Shown here: piece by piece, positions 10,690 to 22,000 of the stretch | Layout of the letters: every line of letters starts with the position of its first letter | Position numbering within the stretch: position 1 is the first letter of the stretch | NCBI GenBank assembly: GCA_030770425.1 | Contig: JASJFT010000045.1 | Coordinates: 186,001-250,000, forward strand | Length of the DNA: 64,000 nucleotides | Source: Darksidea phi | Taxonomy: Eukaryota; Ascomycota; Dothideomycetes; Pleosporales; Lentitheciaceae | Reading direction: 5' to 3' | The notes under the pieces: generated by a model | The model's input: only the letters and a program-made list of their open reading frames with translations | What the model was told of the DNA's origin: nothing | The model's database searches: none | Position numbers and translations under genes: made by a program

Positions 10690-12760
10690 TTGAGCTGGGT
10701 GCGATAGTCAGACGGGCGCGTTCGAATGTGATGTGGCCTTCAGCGCGATGATTGAGATTGACGAGGATCCGGTTTGTGCGTTGTTTACATTAATGGTCAC
10801 CTGTTTAGAGGTCTCGCCGACATTAGACGGGCTGCTGACAGCACTGGAATTGAACGAACTGCCGGTGGATAGCTTGAGGGGCAACGGGGGAAAGCTGGAG
10901 ACTTGCAAGTATTTGTGCCCGTGTACGAACGCCGGCTATTGACGTGTCGGCGAGCTCTGTGCATATAACCGTAGTCAGAGCGGACACGTTGTTAATCGGT
11001 ACTGATCCGAAATCGTACGGCGAGGAATAGCTGAGGGAATTATTGATAGGCGAGTTGAATCCATAGATATATCCCAATGTATTGCTCACATAGGCTCGAT
11101 CATTTCCAAAAACAGACTGGAGAACTTTGTAACCCCTGAAACGACGAAGTTCATCAAGGGATTCAAAGAGCCACCGCAAGAGAGTGGAATGGATCATATA
11201 CCCGCAAGCCCGCACCCTGGACATCTGTAAGCCAAAGGACACCGGCATCCGCTCGCCGGTCTAATGACGTAGTCGTGCCATGGCTTGTTCCGATGACGTA
11301 CGCATTTTTGTCCGATGTATCGGTGATCTTCATGAACATGGCGTTACCATTGGACTCGTAAGCAACTTGAACACATGGATAGGGTATCGATTTACAGGAA
11401 GGTAAACGTAACCACCACCAAGTGGTAGGACTCCAGCACCAGCATAGACTGAGTTGTAATTCAAGAAATTCTTAATGACTGCATCCTGGGCGTTCGGGCC
11501 TATCTGATAGCCGCCAAAATCATCGAGATTCAGCCAATAGGTTTTGCCAGACTTACCCGTCACAACGCCGATTTGGCGATGATTCGGAAGTGAAGACGTT
11601 GAACGGAAGTAAAACTAGCGGTGATGTGCCCAAATCTTTGCCTGCGCCCGTCAAGATTGCTCTTCTACATGGGCATAAAGAAGTCGGTGATGGTCAACGT
11701 TCCATCCTCATTAATCTTAGTATAGACAGCCACCTCTCCAAGGAACCTGGCGGGCAACTACCTGGGACCGAATTACCGCTGGGCTTCGCCTGAGATGCAC
11801 AACCGTTTCCAGTAAAGAAATGCATGCTGCCTTTTCCATTATATGCCAGCCCACTGCCCCTCATCCACGCACCGCCTCCCGGGACATCGTTGGGCTCTGG
11901 CCCTCCTTGTGTGGCGAACGCCCCGATGATCTTTCCAGTCTTTTTATTGAAACTGATAATCGCACTCGTATAATTGTACTGTACACAGTGCGATGCATAG
12001 CCCGTGTAGAAAGTCGCCAACGAGGAGTGCTCCAGGCCGAGAGTGCTGGTTGCCACCGACGAACATTCGGTTGGTATTGTTGCGGAAGACAAGGCCATCG
12101 AGGAGCACAGGCCAGCCAGTTACTTCTGAAAGTTCTTCTGTATGCACAGCATGCTTCTAATACCTGCTGTTCAGCCGACTGGGCGGATACTTCGGGCTGA
12201 AATTGCTGTCCTGGAATCGATTGGCGTGTGTTTTGAGATAACGTACCAGAGACTAGTGTCGAGGTCGATGACACCGGTTGCTGTTATACCAATCAAAGGA
12301 CCAATACCGACGCAACCTGAAAGTTGTTAGCCACTATCTTCACGCCGGAGGAAGGCTGGTCAACTTACTTTCGAGCTCTACCTGAAGAAGTGGTACGTGA
12401 AGATTGCGTGATGCAACGATTACACTCGTTTTTGCATCAAGATTGTACAGATTGTTCTGTGTTGTTGTAACACAGATGTACTGAACTCCATCACTTCCAG
12501 TATATACGAGAGGGTTCGCGAAAATCTGTTCCGGGGCTAGATCTTGAAAGTTGCCGGGCAACTGGGTCGTGAAGATTTGGCCGAAGACCGAGCCGGCGAC
12601 TACCTTAGGATCGAGCTTGTGGTTCCTGAAAGGTCGTTAATAGGGCAATACATAGATTAGGTTTCGAAACTTGACTTATGTCTGATAGCTGGCCCGCATG
12701 TTATCCCCACCTCATGTTATTGAATCTGTGTCTCCAAGTGCCCACGTTTGGGAAGCAAGC
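10690..12760 (-). pseudogene. Decayed quinoprotein-like beta-propeller gene
   Basis: Successive minus-strand frames read as one secreted fungal protein resembling quinoprotein alcohol-dehydrogenase-like beta-propellers. Segments in order are NHKLDPKVVAGSVFGQIFTT (from about 12628), a run with VTTTQNNLYNLDAKT, then NNTNRMFVGGNQ, YNYTSAIISFNKKTGKIIGA with GGPEPNDVPGGG, GKTYWLNLDDFGGYQ, and a tail with YIYGFNSPINN and YDFGSVPINN followed by an Ig-like end. An intron of about 50 nt near 12317-12370 keeps GT, CTAAC and AG signals. Another intron near 12630-12685 has ATAAG where GTAAG is expected. At least five frame changes and in-frame stops (for example TAG after DFFMPM near 11665) break it. No intact copy is in the window. 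The family name is a recollection of similar fungal proteins. Confidence 0.7.
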
Positions 12761-13580
12761 AAAAGGCCCACAAGTCCGAAATGCAAAATCTCATGGAGTG
12801 CGAGCCAAAGCCGATAGGAAAATGTGAACCAAGCGGAAAGCAGTGCTTGAGCTCTACCACAACAAGGTATCTACAACGTACCCATTTACAGGCGAGAGGG
12901 TGGGAGGCTGAAAGAGAGGAGCACGAGAACCGTGGTCTGCAGTGGTGCTTGTTGTCTTTCGTCTGTCAATGCGCTGTAGCCATACGACTAACTATCCAGC
13001 ATTGTTTGGGCTACATTGTATTGGTATTCTGACGACTAGTAATTGAGAGTAGCTCTTGTGGACCTCGTGCGCCTTGCGGCTCAGCACATGACGCTTGGAA
13101 GGTACGCCCATAGTGACGTAAGCTCACATACCATCCACTCAGCCCTTGCATCCGTAACCAGTCCCTACAATGTACTATGATTGAGTTGTTGAGCATGGGT
13201 ATGATCGTGGAGATCTTTGACATGTGGTGGGGTAGAGTAATGACAAGCCGGTACCACCGCAACGTATCAATGCAGGACATTCGGCTATTATCAATTATAC
13301 ACGGTGAATGTCTTTAAAAGAGGAGAATGGTTGATTCGGCGAGCATGAAAGCGTCACTAGTGTTGGATGAGGTGTATCGGAGGGATGTCTTCGGTCGGTT
13401 GAGACCATCGCATTCAACAGACCTTTAATACAGTACTAGAGCATAATTCTGTGAACACTAGACTTCTACTCTAAAAAGCTTATCAAGAGAGCTACGATAT
13501 TTTTTATGTACTACGTACTGAGTATCCTAATGGCCTTACGAAGATAATACCAGCTAATGGTAGGTTGATTAGTAGAAAGG
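12761..13580. other. Intergenic, AT-rich toward the right end
   Basis: No gene is supported. The interval 13430-13620 is AT-rich and stop-dense, as in RIP-affected DNA. Confidence 0.45.
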
Positions 13581-13583
13581 TTA

Positions 13584-16430
13584 CTAAAGATAGAGATTGC
13601 TATATAAGTTTTTGCTATTATAGTGTAAACAGGCTGCTGAAACATGACCGTATGTTTGATAGTCCCTTTGGCATGCTAATCGTCGTGGTCTTGTTGAGCG
13701 TTGGCATAAGCATCCCAGGAAACGAGTACGAAAGGTGCCACTGAGATGAAATTTCGGAACAGTGCAAAATACCTCGAGTCGCTGTAGCTGCAGTCTCATA
13801 GTTTCAAAAAGTGGCAGCGATACATGTCTTGAACTAGATTGAGTGCTAGGCGTGGAAGAGAACCATCACCGAGGTTGCGATACGTTGCCGCCGATGAAAT
13901 CAAAGTCTCATTACGGAGAAGCCGCGTTGTGACAGTGCTCAATCGAGGAGATGATTTCGTACTAGTCGACACTGTATAGTGAGGACCATGGCCTTTGAAG
14001 AGCGATTCTACCGATTCGATTCTCAATATGAAGGGAGATGGTGGCGTGTGCGTTTCCTTAGCAGTGAATTTCTCGAGATAGTTCCTCTAGCCTTTACATC
14101 ATGCTCGAGGCTATTCTTTGTGTCGCTCGCAAAAGTGGTGGGGTTCATCAACCGCGGAAGTTTTTGATCAATTATATCCAGGGCACCCAGTGATTCTTCT
14201 CCTTTCGTAACTGGGATGGTATCGGATGTGTGAACAGGTACCTAGGCCACACTATTCATGTGCGAGCCGTTGTAGTCGTGGAGTTACTTTTCCACTCCAG
14301 CAGCACATACATGGCTTTCCCGTCCTTGCGTTTTAGCAGTCTCGGTGCCTCCACAAGAATTGGTTTCAAGCAAGCCGATAGAAGTATCATAGCACCACGC
14401 ACAGCGAGGACGATGCTGATTCCAAGCATACTAAAAGAGTAGAACCCGTACATCTAATCTTCTACTCAAGTAAGCCATGCTTTGCCCAATGCCGTAAGAA
14501 GATGAATTCGCTCACTGATAACCACAAAACTTACGGCAACCGTCTGTTTGTTTGGGGCCCATGGAGCTTTACCCGTAGCAACTTCTATCATAGGCGATTG
14601 AATAGAAGCCAATACGTTCTGGAAATTAAACTCTATTGGTTTCTACCACTGACTCGGAGGTAATATGGCCGTAACTACGGAGACAAGTCCGCTAGTAAAG
14701 AGGGTATGCAGGCCGTAATTTAAAACAACTCCGGAGGAATTGACAACATGCTCGAAATAGCCCCAATGGCTCCTTCCACTGCCATGCGGTCCTGTCTTTG
14801 GGGTCAGATTTCTAAGAGCAGTGGGACGGCACCTATAAGGGGGCTACTAATGCAATTCCTGCTATCCGGCATATCAGGATTGCAATAGAACACCTTCGTT
14901 GCACAGCCCAGTACTTCAACAGGTTTGTCGACTACAAAGATCGTGTTAAGGCTGGAGACTGACTCGAAGGGCCTATAACTGGCATTGTCACGCGGATCAA
15001 GGATTACTAACAAGTTTGAAGTGGTAAATATCTGAGGTATCCACGAATAGAAGGGATGCGAATCAGGTCGATCGAGGGCAGGTATAGGGGCGAATGTCTC
15101 TCTGTTATCAGTATCGGGCAGGACCATGCTGTGAGGCGAGTCAGGCGAGCCAAAACGATGATAATCAGCCGCAAGTGAAAGCCAGTTTTGCTATATGGGC
15201 GGTGCAGTTGATAGAGAGAGTATAAAGTCATTAAAGATCTTGTACTCACCCAACTCTGTAACTGTTACCTCTAGGGATAGAGCCAATTGTTCGTCCAGGG
15301 CCGCTTCGCGAAGGTCGTAAGGGTATCTCGTACATGTACGAATCATTCTTGCGGCTCGGGTAGTACGTTAGATTGACTCGACCGTAGACTGGTTGATGAA
15401 GATACAATTATTTATGATTGGGACGAGGAAGCGAGTGGGAGAATGGAATGGGAGAGACTGAATCTTGTGTTGACAAGGGGTCGTCGAGGGCTCTGGGCGC
15501 GATACTTTGAGAACACCCTCGAGATAGATACAAGTAATGCGAGTTGTACGACAGAGTACCTACAGTATTGGATAGTATGCGAGTTTTAGTTTTAGGAGTC
15601 CACTTGAATTTCAGTAAATATTTCGGTAAGTAATGGTGCACAATGTCTTGCGTACCGAAAGAGGAAACACGGACTGGTGTTGATACCGAAGTGCTTGTCG
15701 CTGTTCAAAAGGCGAAAGACACATCTCTAGAGAAAGAGCAGCTTGCATTGCCATCTGTACTGTAAGGAATGCTCTGCACTGGATATGTTTGACATCTGTG
15801 TGTTCCCTGCCGGCTCGCTCCGGTAACACCATATGCTGTATGTCGCACATTCGTTTAGCTTTCGGGTACAGTATGCCGCAAATGATCGTCCAACCTTCTC
15901 CAAATCCCACGTTGTCCCATTGGTTAAGCATGGCCTATTAAATAACTGGGCCTCGTTTGCATCGTTCGCAGCGATACGGGATGAAAACACGCCTAATGAT
16001 GTCAGCATCAATAGAAACTTTACTTTCAGCTGTGAATCTACTGATATAACTAAAGCAAATGGTAATTCTGGAACGATTCCTATATAGTTCCGTTGCGCTC
16101 TGGTCATCCAAGCCAGGGCAGCGTTCATCAACGCGAGAACTGCGCCGATTCCGAGTTACACGGAATTGCTTGCCGTTAGTGATATACACCATGAGGATAT
16201 ATGCTTGACGATAACAGATAATGTAGAAAGAAGCGTGCGATTTCCCAGAAAGCGTTTCCAGCTGTACCGACATACAGGGCAAGAAATGCAATGAGCAATG
16301 CCCCACTTCCACGGTCGGGGGCGACCATGGCACCTTGAAGAACATTGTTGTATGACAGATTGATCCAACTCCGAGATAACCATCTTTATCAATTGTAGTG
16401 TCCGGAAGAGTGTACGACATTGCCAAAATG
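13584..16430 (-). pseudogene. Decayed gene of a fungal polytopic membrane-protein family
   Basis: Minus-strand fragments in consistent order suggest one large fungal membrane protein. There is an N-terminal hydrophobic part (about 16430-15730). A middle part near 15127-14804 contains LGCATKVFYCNP and a cysteine before SPLIG, like the LGC..(F/Y)CNP...C-P motif I associate with these proteins. A hydrophobic helix follows at 14453-14256, ending in LEWKSNST. A tail from 14026 leads to LQLQRL near 13793. Each piece is in a different frame and stops separate them. The family has no firmly known function. Alternative: several unrelated spurious frames. The ordered motifs make a relic more likely, but a search is needed. 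Confidence 0.45.
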
Positions 16431-16924
16431 ACAGATCAGGTTGCTGATGGCTCAGATCGTAGGCGGTTAGCCGGTCCCAAGTATGTCTTGGTGTTTATAT
16501 ACCGTAGGACGGTGGTCAAATCTTCCACTAAGGAGATATGGCGACCGCATTAACCAATTTTCTGAGAGAAGGTAAAGAGAGAAAAAGAGTAGTTTTGTGG
16601 TGTTGCAACCCAATGAGGTTCTGTGCGTTAGAAGGATAGGTTTTTTGAAACGTAACGCGCCATTATTGGTTTGGACAGAATACAAAAATATCTTCAAGTG
16701 ATCAACGCTTATTGACGAAGGTTGTGTAAAAGACAGAGACAGCGCACTTGTGCAGTGTAAAGATATCCTATTATAATTCGTGCGAACTTTGCAAAAGATT
16801 CTCCCACTATATGCATAAATAAATGAACAATTCAAAACACAATGGATTCTCACAAAAAACCGTGCCCAAGCACCAAACACCAGAAGAACGCCGATGCATG
16901 CAAGGTTGTTGAGGCAAAAAATAC
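16431..16924. other. Intergenic, 3' flank of atg7
   Basis: A 153-residue minus-strand frame spans 16467-16928 but overlaps the atg7 stop and resembles nothing known. I treat the interval as the untranslated 3' side of atg7. Confidence 0.5.
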
Positions 16925-19226
16925 TCAAAGCAACTCTCCCTCACCCTCGTCCTCGACTTCGCCCTCCTCACTATCCCACTCTAATCCCGCGGCCGCCTCT
17001 TCGGCCTTCCTCTGCACCTCCGCTAGGCCCGACATCTCCTCCACCCACCCTTTCTCGTTCAGTGCCTTTTCCACAAAGCCCCAAGGATCCGTTTCATAAG
17101 CCGCAATCACCTTATCGCTGCATGCTGAGCAACAATCGTACGGCTTGCCTTCAACTTGCAGGTTGCTGAAGTTGTTAAGATAACCGCGAATAGTGTGGGG
17201 TACGATACCGAGGGGATGCACGAAGGGAGCAGGCAGCGACGGATGTGAGGCAGATGGAGACGACGGGGCTACCTTGGGGTTCTTGGAGGGATCGACGGGG
17301 GCGCGGGATTTAGACGGATGCTGGAGGATGCTGACGAGGAGTTCGACGAGCAGGCTGGAGGCGAGGGGGGCGACGCCCGGGCGCGTAACGGTGCATTGTT
17401 GGTCTAGTGTAGCGTTGCTCAAAGACTGCAGATATCGTTAGCAGTAAGGAGATATCTCTGTTCTCACAAGCACTTACATCTGCAGGAGCGACGACGTCAT
17501 TGCAGAAGTAACATCCAAGCTCCTCTTCACCATCTTGAGCCGCTTTCAAACCGTGTCGCATTACCACATAAGTGTCGAAGCCCAGCGCAGCGTTTAAGAC
17601 GATCTTTCCCGACGACTTGCCCATTACGGTAGGTAACCACCTACTTTCTCGTGTGTCCATGAGGAGGAAGATCGCATCGTGTTCGTCTATCAGCTTTTTT
17701 AACTTTTCGAAATGCTCTTTTGTCTTTGCACTGTCTGTGATAGGATGACCCGCCATCGGAACTTCCATTACATGGCCAGCTGATTCGACGCCGGGATATA
17801 TCTCCTCTAGTGCTTCAGCAGCGCGTTCAGCCTTCTTTGCACCGCCTTGAAGACAGTCCTTGAAATCGAACAAGGGTTGTCGCACGGGATTCGAAAAGCT
17901 AACCGTTGCATTGTCGACGAACGTGATCTTCCGTACGCCCCAGCCCATTAGTGTCCTTGAGACGTATGAGCCGAGGGTTCCAGCGCCAAGCAAAAGACAC
18001 TTGCAATTTTTGATGACGTCGAGATCTATGTTTGGTGCTATCCGCCATTTGATGAGCTTGAGATTGAGATCCACGGCTTGGTCGGCAAGCTTTCGTTCAT
18101 CCATGTATTCGGATAGATCAACAACGCGTGACGCCAGCTTGCCGGCATCATTCCGTTCCCAGCCCGTGACTTTGGGTAGCTTCGGTGTCTTTGGCCGAGA
18201 ACCTGTCTCTTCGAGAGGCGTTGCCTCGGGCGGCGACACAGGTTCGGAATGCAGGTGCAGTATCAATGAGTGCGCCTGGTCCCGTCGCATATGAGTGTCG
18301 CGGTAGCAAAGTATTTGCACATCATTTAGATGCCATCGATGTCGTATGAGCACCAATAGATTCCTCAACATCCAGCCAGGATTCTCCTCGTATGTTGACG
18401 GGTCCGAAAAGCTCACAAAGCGATCATTTTTGTCTACGCCGTCAAAGAAGCCCTTTTCATACTTGTCCAGGCTGCCTATCACCCACTTGTAGCCAATCTC
18501 ATCAATGGGCGTAGCGGGTGTTTTCGGTCGACCGTCCTCGTCGGGTTCGTTGCGAACCTTCTTTGCCAGGAAAAAGCCTCGTTGGCGTGTGTCGGAACTG
18601 TACTTCCATGTCTGTACGGCGTCCACCAGCTGAGTCGTCTCTCGCGAGTTCAGACGACCCGCTGCTCCTATTTGCTTCCATTGTGGGTCTGACTGTATAG
18701 CCGGGAAACCGAAGTGATAATGGAATTTGTACTTCTTCAGGTCGGCGAAGGTGATGAGAATGAAGGAGGAGAGGAGGGAGGGACACTCGTAGATGGAGCC
18801 GTCATGAATCGCTTCCCATATCTGTACGACGTTAATACGAGCACTTTCATGAAATAGCTAAGCGTACCGTTTGCCCACATCGTTCGAGCATGGCCGTGCG
18901 ATCGAGGTCCTTGTAGTCTCCGATGGTGTTGCAGTTCTTTAAGATGCCCTCGGCGCGACAAAGTGTGGGCGGAGTGCTGCAGGTTCCCATTAGCTTTGTG
19001 CATGCGTACAGTAGAGAGATGCATACTCGTCCGATGTGAGGGCGTTTGGATGTATCTGGCAGCGAACCGATCGCGCCTGGTGATCGCTTGTCCGTACTTC
19101 ATACAAGCCCAATACCTTGCGCGCTGAGTCGTCTAGCATGTCATGATTGATCTTGATATATGCGAGCGCAGCATAAAACTGTACATCAACGTCGCTCTGC
19201 CAGGGGGCAAATCGCAAGTTCGCCAT
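16925..19226 (-). CDS. Autophagy E1-like activating enzyme Atg7, four exons
   Basis: Atg7 activates the ubiquitin-like proteins Atg8 and Atg12 with ATP and passes them to the E2 enzymes Atg3 and Atg10 in the cytosol. Exons read 19226-19027, 18976-18868, 18821-17478 and 17425-16925, giving about 717 residues, close to other fungal Atg7. The N-terminal Atg7-specific domain fills roughly residues 1-330 ([14 protein letters not shown], then [14 protein letters not shown] and [10 protein letters not shown]). The E1 nucleotide-binding core has [20 protein letters not shown] near residue 380 and [18 protein letters not shown]. The catalytic cysteine is Cys562 in [10 protein letters not shown] just after the last intron. 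The C-terminal Atg8-binding region ends in an acidic tail. It is divergent from the dCMP deaminase gene with about 395 bp between starts. The frame is intact throughout. Confidence 0.96.
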
Positions 19227-19621
19227 GATGATGTTAGCGTGGCCGTCTATAGAAGGTGGGGGGGACTGATAAGGCGGGTAGCGACAAGGAGAAGACGGAA
19301 GTATGAGAAGAGGTTGAGGGAGAAGGCCAAGTCATAAGAGCAAACATCAGCTCGGCGCACGTGGTCACGTCACGATCAGGCACCCATGGTGGTGAATGTC
19401 TCACAGCCCTCGGCCAACTCCAACCTCTCCAAAGCAACCCCGCGGCTCGGACAACTGGTGGGGCACGCCAAGCCTCCGAACGCGCCCCTGGCAGGAGCCG
19501 TCGCGCTAGTGAGACCAGCTCAGATGGACGCTCAGCATTAAACCTCATACGCAAAGTAATCGCATTGCCGTTGTTGCTTGTTCTCAATCACTCTGCGAGC
19601 GTTTTCTGGCCATCTCGAGAT
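19227..19621. promoter_or_regulatory. Shared promoter region of atg7 and dCMP deaminase
   Basis: The two start codons point away from each other across 395 bp, so this interval must hold both promoters. No TATA box or named operator stands out. A plus-strand frame beginning at 19361 overlaps it but adds residues unlike dCMP deaminases, so I did not extend the gene upstream. Confidence 0.6.
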
Positions 19622-20903
19622 ATGCTTATCGGACTGTGCGGCGGTAAGCACGTCCCAACACGTCCCTGCACTCGTCCTTCATTGACTAGCCCCCCAGGCA
19701 TCTGCGCCGGCAAGTCATCCATCGCGTCATACCTAGTCCAGGAGCATCAATTCAAGCGCCTACACCTTGCACGCACCGCCGCCACTCCCGCCGTCGAGAA
19801 GTCTGCTTCAAATGCCACGGTTCCTTCTGCTGGGCCAAGCCCTACCAATTCTAACCACACTTTCACAAACGTTGATGGGTTGCTCGAATTCGTGACATTA
19901 AGATGGAGAGAACGTTGGGTGACTACAGACATATGGGATGACAAGGCGGTGGATGCGCTGCTCCGGCGGCCATTCTTCCTCTTGGTGAGCGTTGATGCGC
20001 CCGTGAGCGTGCGGTGGCAGCGGTTCAAGGACCGGTACGCCTTCATGTAATGTTATGAGAAGTATGCACACTGACAGGCTCAGATGCGCCGCGAACGGGC
20101 TCACTCCGCCGACCCTCGAAGAATTCGTTTTACGGAACGATGCCCACCTCTTCGCACCCGGCACCGGCCTCCAAGCACTTTTCGGACGCGCTCAGCTCAA
20201 GTTGCTGAACTCCACCGCCTCGATTTCAGCCCTGCACGCTGCTATAAAGACTCTTAACCTGCCTAACGAGGCGCGCCTTCGACCAAGCTGGGACCAGTAC
20301 TTCATGCAGTTGGCGGACCTAGCTGCGCACAGGTGCAATTGCATGAAGAGGCGTGTGGGATGCGTGATTGTTCGAGAGAAGAGAGTTATAAGCACTGGAT
20401 ATAACGGCACACCTAGGGGTATGACAAACTGCAACGAAGGTGGATGTAAGTCTGTATCATTATGTCCTCGAACGTGCGCTAATGAATGATACTCAGGCCC
20501 ACGGTGCAACAACGCCGCGAAGGGCGGGACTGATCTATCAACCTGTCTCTGCCTACACGCCGAAGAGAATGCCCTTCTGGAGGCCGGACGCGACCGCATC
20601 GGCGAGAAATCGATCCTGTATTGCAACACATGTCCCTGCCTCACCTGCAGTGTCAAGATCACCCAGGTCGGTATTAGTGAAGTCGTATACAACCAGGGCT
20701 ACTTGGTCGACACGAAGACTGCCGAGATATTTGCCCAAAGCGGTGTGCGCTTGCGACAGTTTTCTCCGCCAAGAAACGGTCTCGTGGATTTATCGCTAGG
20801 CCTACCTCAGAACGCCAGCCCCGGAGCTGAAGAAGAGCTAGTTAAGCCCGAAGACATTCGCGAGATCCTTGGCGATGAGAGCTTCGTGCGGCCGATAAGC
20901 TGA
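19622..20903 (+). CDS. dCMP deaminase with N-terminal P-loop domain, four exons
   Basis: Deaminates dCMP to dUMP, feeding thymidylate synthesis. Exons read 19622-19643, 19698-20034, 20084-20445 and 20497-20903, giving about 375 residues. The first 22-nt exon encodes MLIGLCG and joins to form a P-loop, GGICAGKS at residues 7-14; an N-terminal kinase-like domain of this kind is usual in ascomycete Dcd1. The deaminase domain starts near PSWDQYFMQLADLAAHRCNC. Zinc and catalytic residues are visible as HAEEN (His261, Glu263) and PCLTC (Cys288, Cys291); a CPRC knuckle at 241-244 may bind a second zinc. The start is chosen because the P-loop frame begins exactly there. It is divergent from atg7. Confidence 0.95.
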
Positions 20904-21451
20904 AAATACAAGATAGCTATGATACCCTATGTCCTCATTTGCATCCTCTTGATATCATCAAGCCTCTGCCCTAATGTATGACATTTTGCTCCTCGAGGAC
21001 ACCCAATAATTCGGTGGAACCAGCGTGTCCAATGGCTGTAATAGAACGTTATCTGCGCGATACTTGCATTGCAGCTGGTGCCCTCAAACCAATAGCAGTG
21101 CTCTGCAACCACACAGCATTCAGGCAAGAGTGTTTCGTAGCGTGTCGCGCCTCCTTCACCAGCCGGGCCTTCCTATATCGAAGCGGCAGTCGCACAACAC
21201 AGGCCGAGTGGAAGGAGCGGACGACAATTTGCTTGTTGCTGCGGCTCTGCTGCGTTGACCGGTGCGCGCAAGAGACGCACGAACACAAGCGCTCACACTG
21301 CATCCCTCACAAGCCAACCAACCCCCAGTAACACCATATTTGTAAGTACTACAAGAACGTGCAAACCAAGTAAGATCAGATTAACCTAGACTTAGGCACT
21401 CGACCTTCTCCCCGCGTTATCCCCCCGTTCCCCATCCCATATTAAGCTACC
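20904..21451. other. Intergenic, no supported gene
   Basis: Small frames only; none continues into either neighbour. It probably holds the deaminase 3' end and the promoter of the small gene at 21452. Confidence 0.5.
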
Positions 21452-21841
21452 ATGGGCGAAAATACCAAACGCTGCATAGCCTTCATTGAATCCATCCCCG
21501 ACGACAAACTCACCGGCTTTCCTGTCCTCAAGAAAACCATATTCAACGACCAGGATTGCGTCTTGACATGCAGAACGTATGTACCCATCGACCGCATACC
21601 CTCCATACTCCACCTAGTATAATCACACCACTGTTGGGTCGGTCAAGCTGATTTCAATGATTAGATGACGAGCGACAAGCCCCCAAAGCACAATCTGCAG
21701 GTTCAGATCAACAAGGAAACGACTATTACTTCAATAAAGAAGGCAGCACCCCAATCGGTGGCGATTGTGCTAGTTTCAAGCGAGGAGTCGATGTCGCCGA
21801 GGCAGATCAAGGACGCGTTGATTGAGTCCATTTCTCTATGA
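21452..21841 (+). CDS. Small unknown protein, two exons (about 97 aa)
   Basis: Not recognised. Exon 1 runs 21452-21576 and ends at GTATGT. Continuity needs the acceptor at 21671-21672, giving exon 2 21673-21841. The nearer AG at 21663-21664 would put a stop (ACA TGA) straight after the junction. The product is soluble, acidic and lysine-rich, with two or three cysteines in exon 1 (CVLTCRT at the junction) and a C-terminal half with a hydrophobic strand SVAIVLVSS and a helix SPRQIKDALIESISL. A pyrimidine-rich tract precedes the ATG, as is common for fungal genes. No domain can be named. An alternative is that exon 1 extends through the intron to an early stop at 21618-21620, giving about 55 residues. 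Confidence 0.5.
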
Positions 21842-22000
21842 GGTGCGATTGAGTATCGATGGGGTACGGTGGAATGGTTTTATGGTTTTATGGTACAATG
21901 GGGCTCTATCCTATCGGGCGGGAAAGCCAGCGCAGAGCGGGACTTGATGCATTGTCTCCATCATTTTGAAGCAAAGAGCGCTCTGCCAAAGCCTGCTGCA

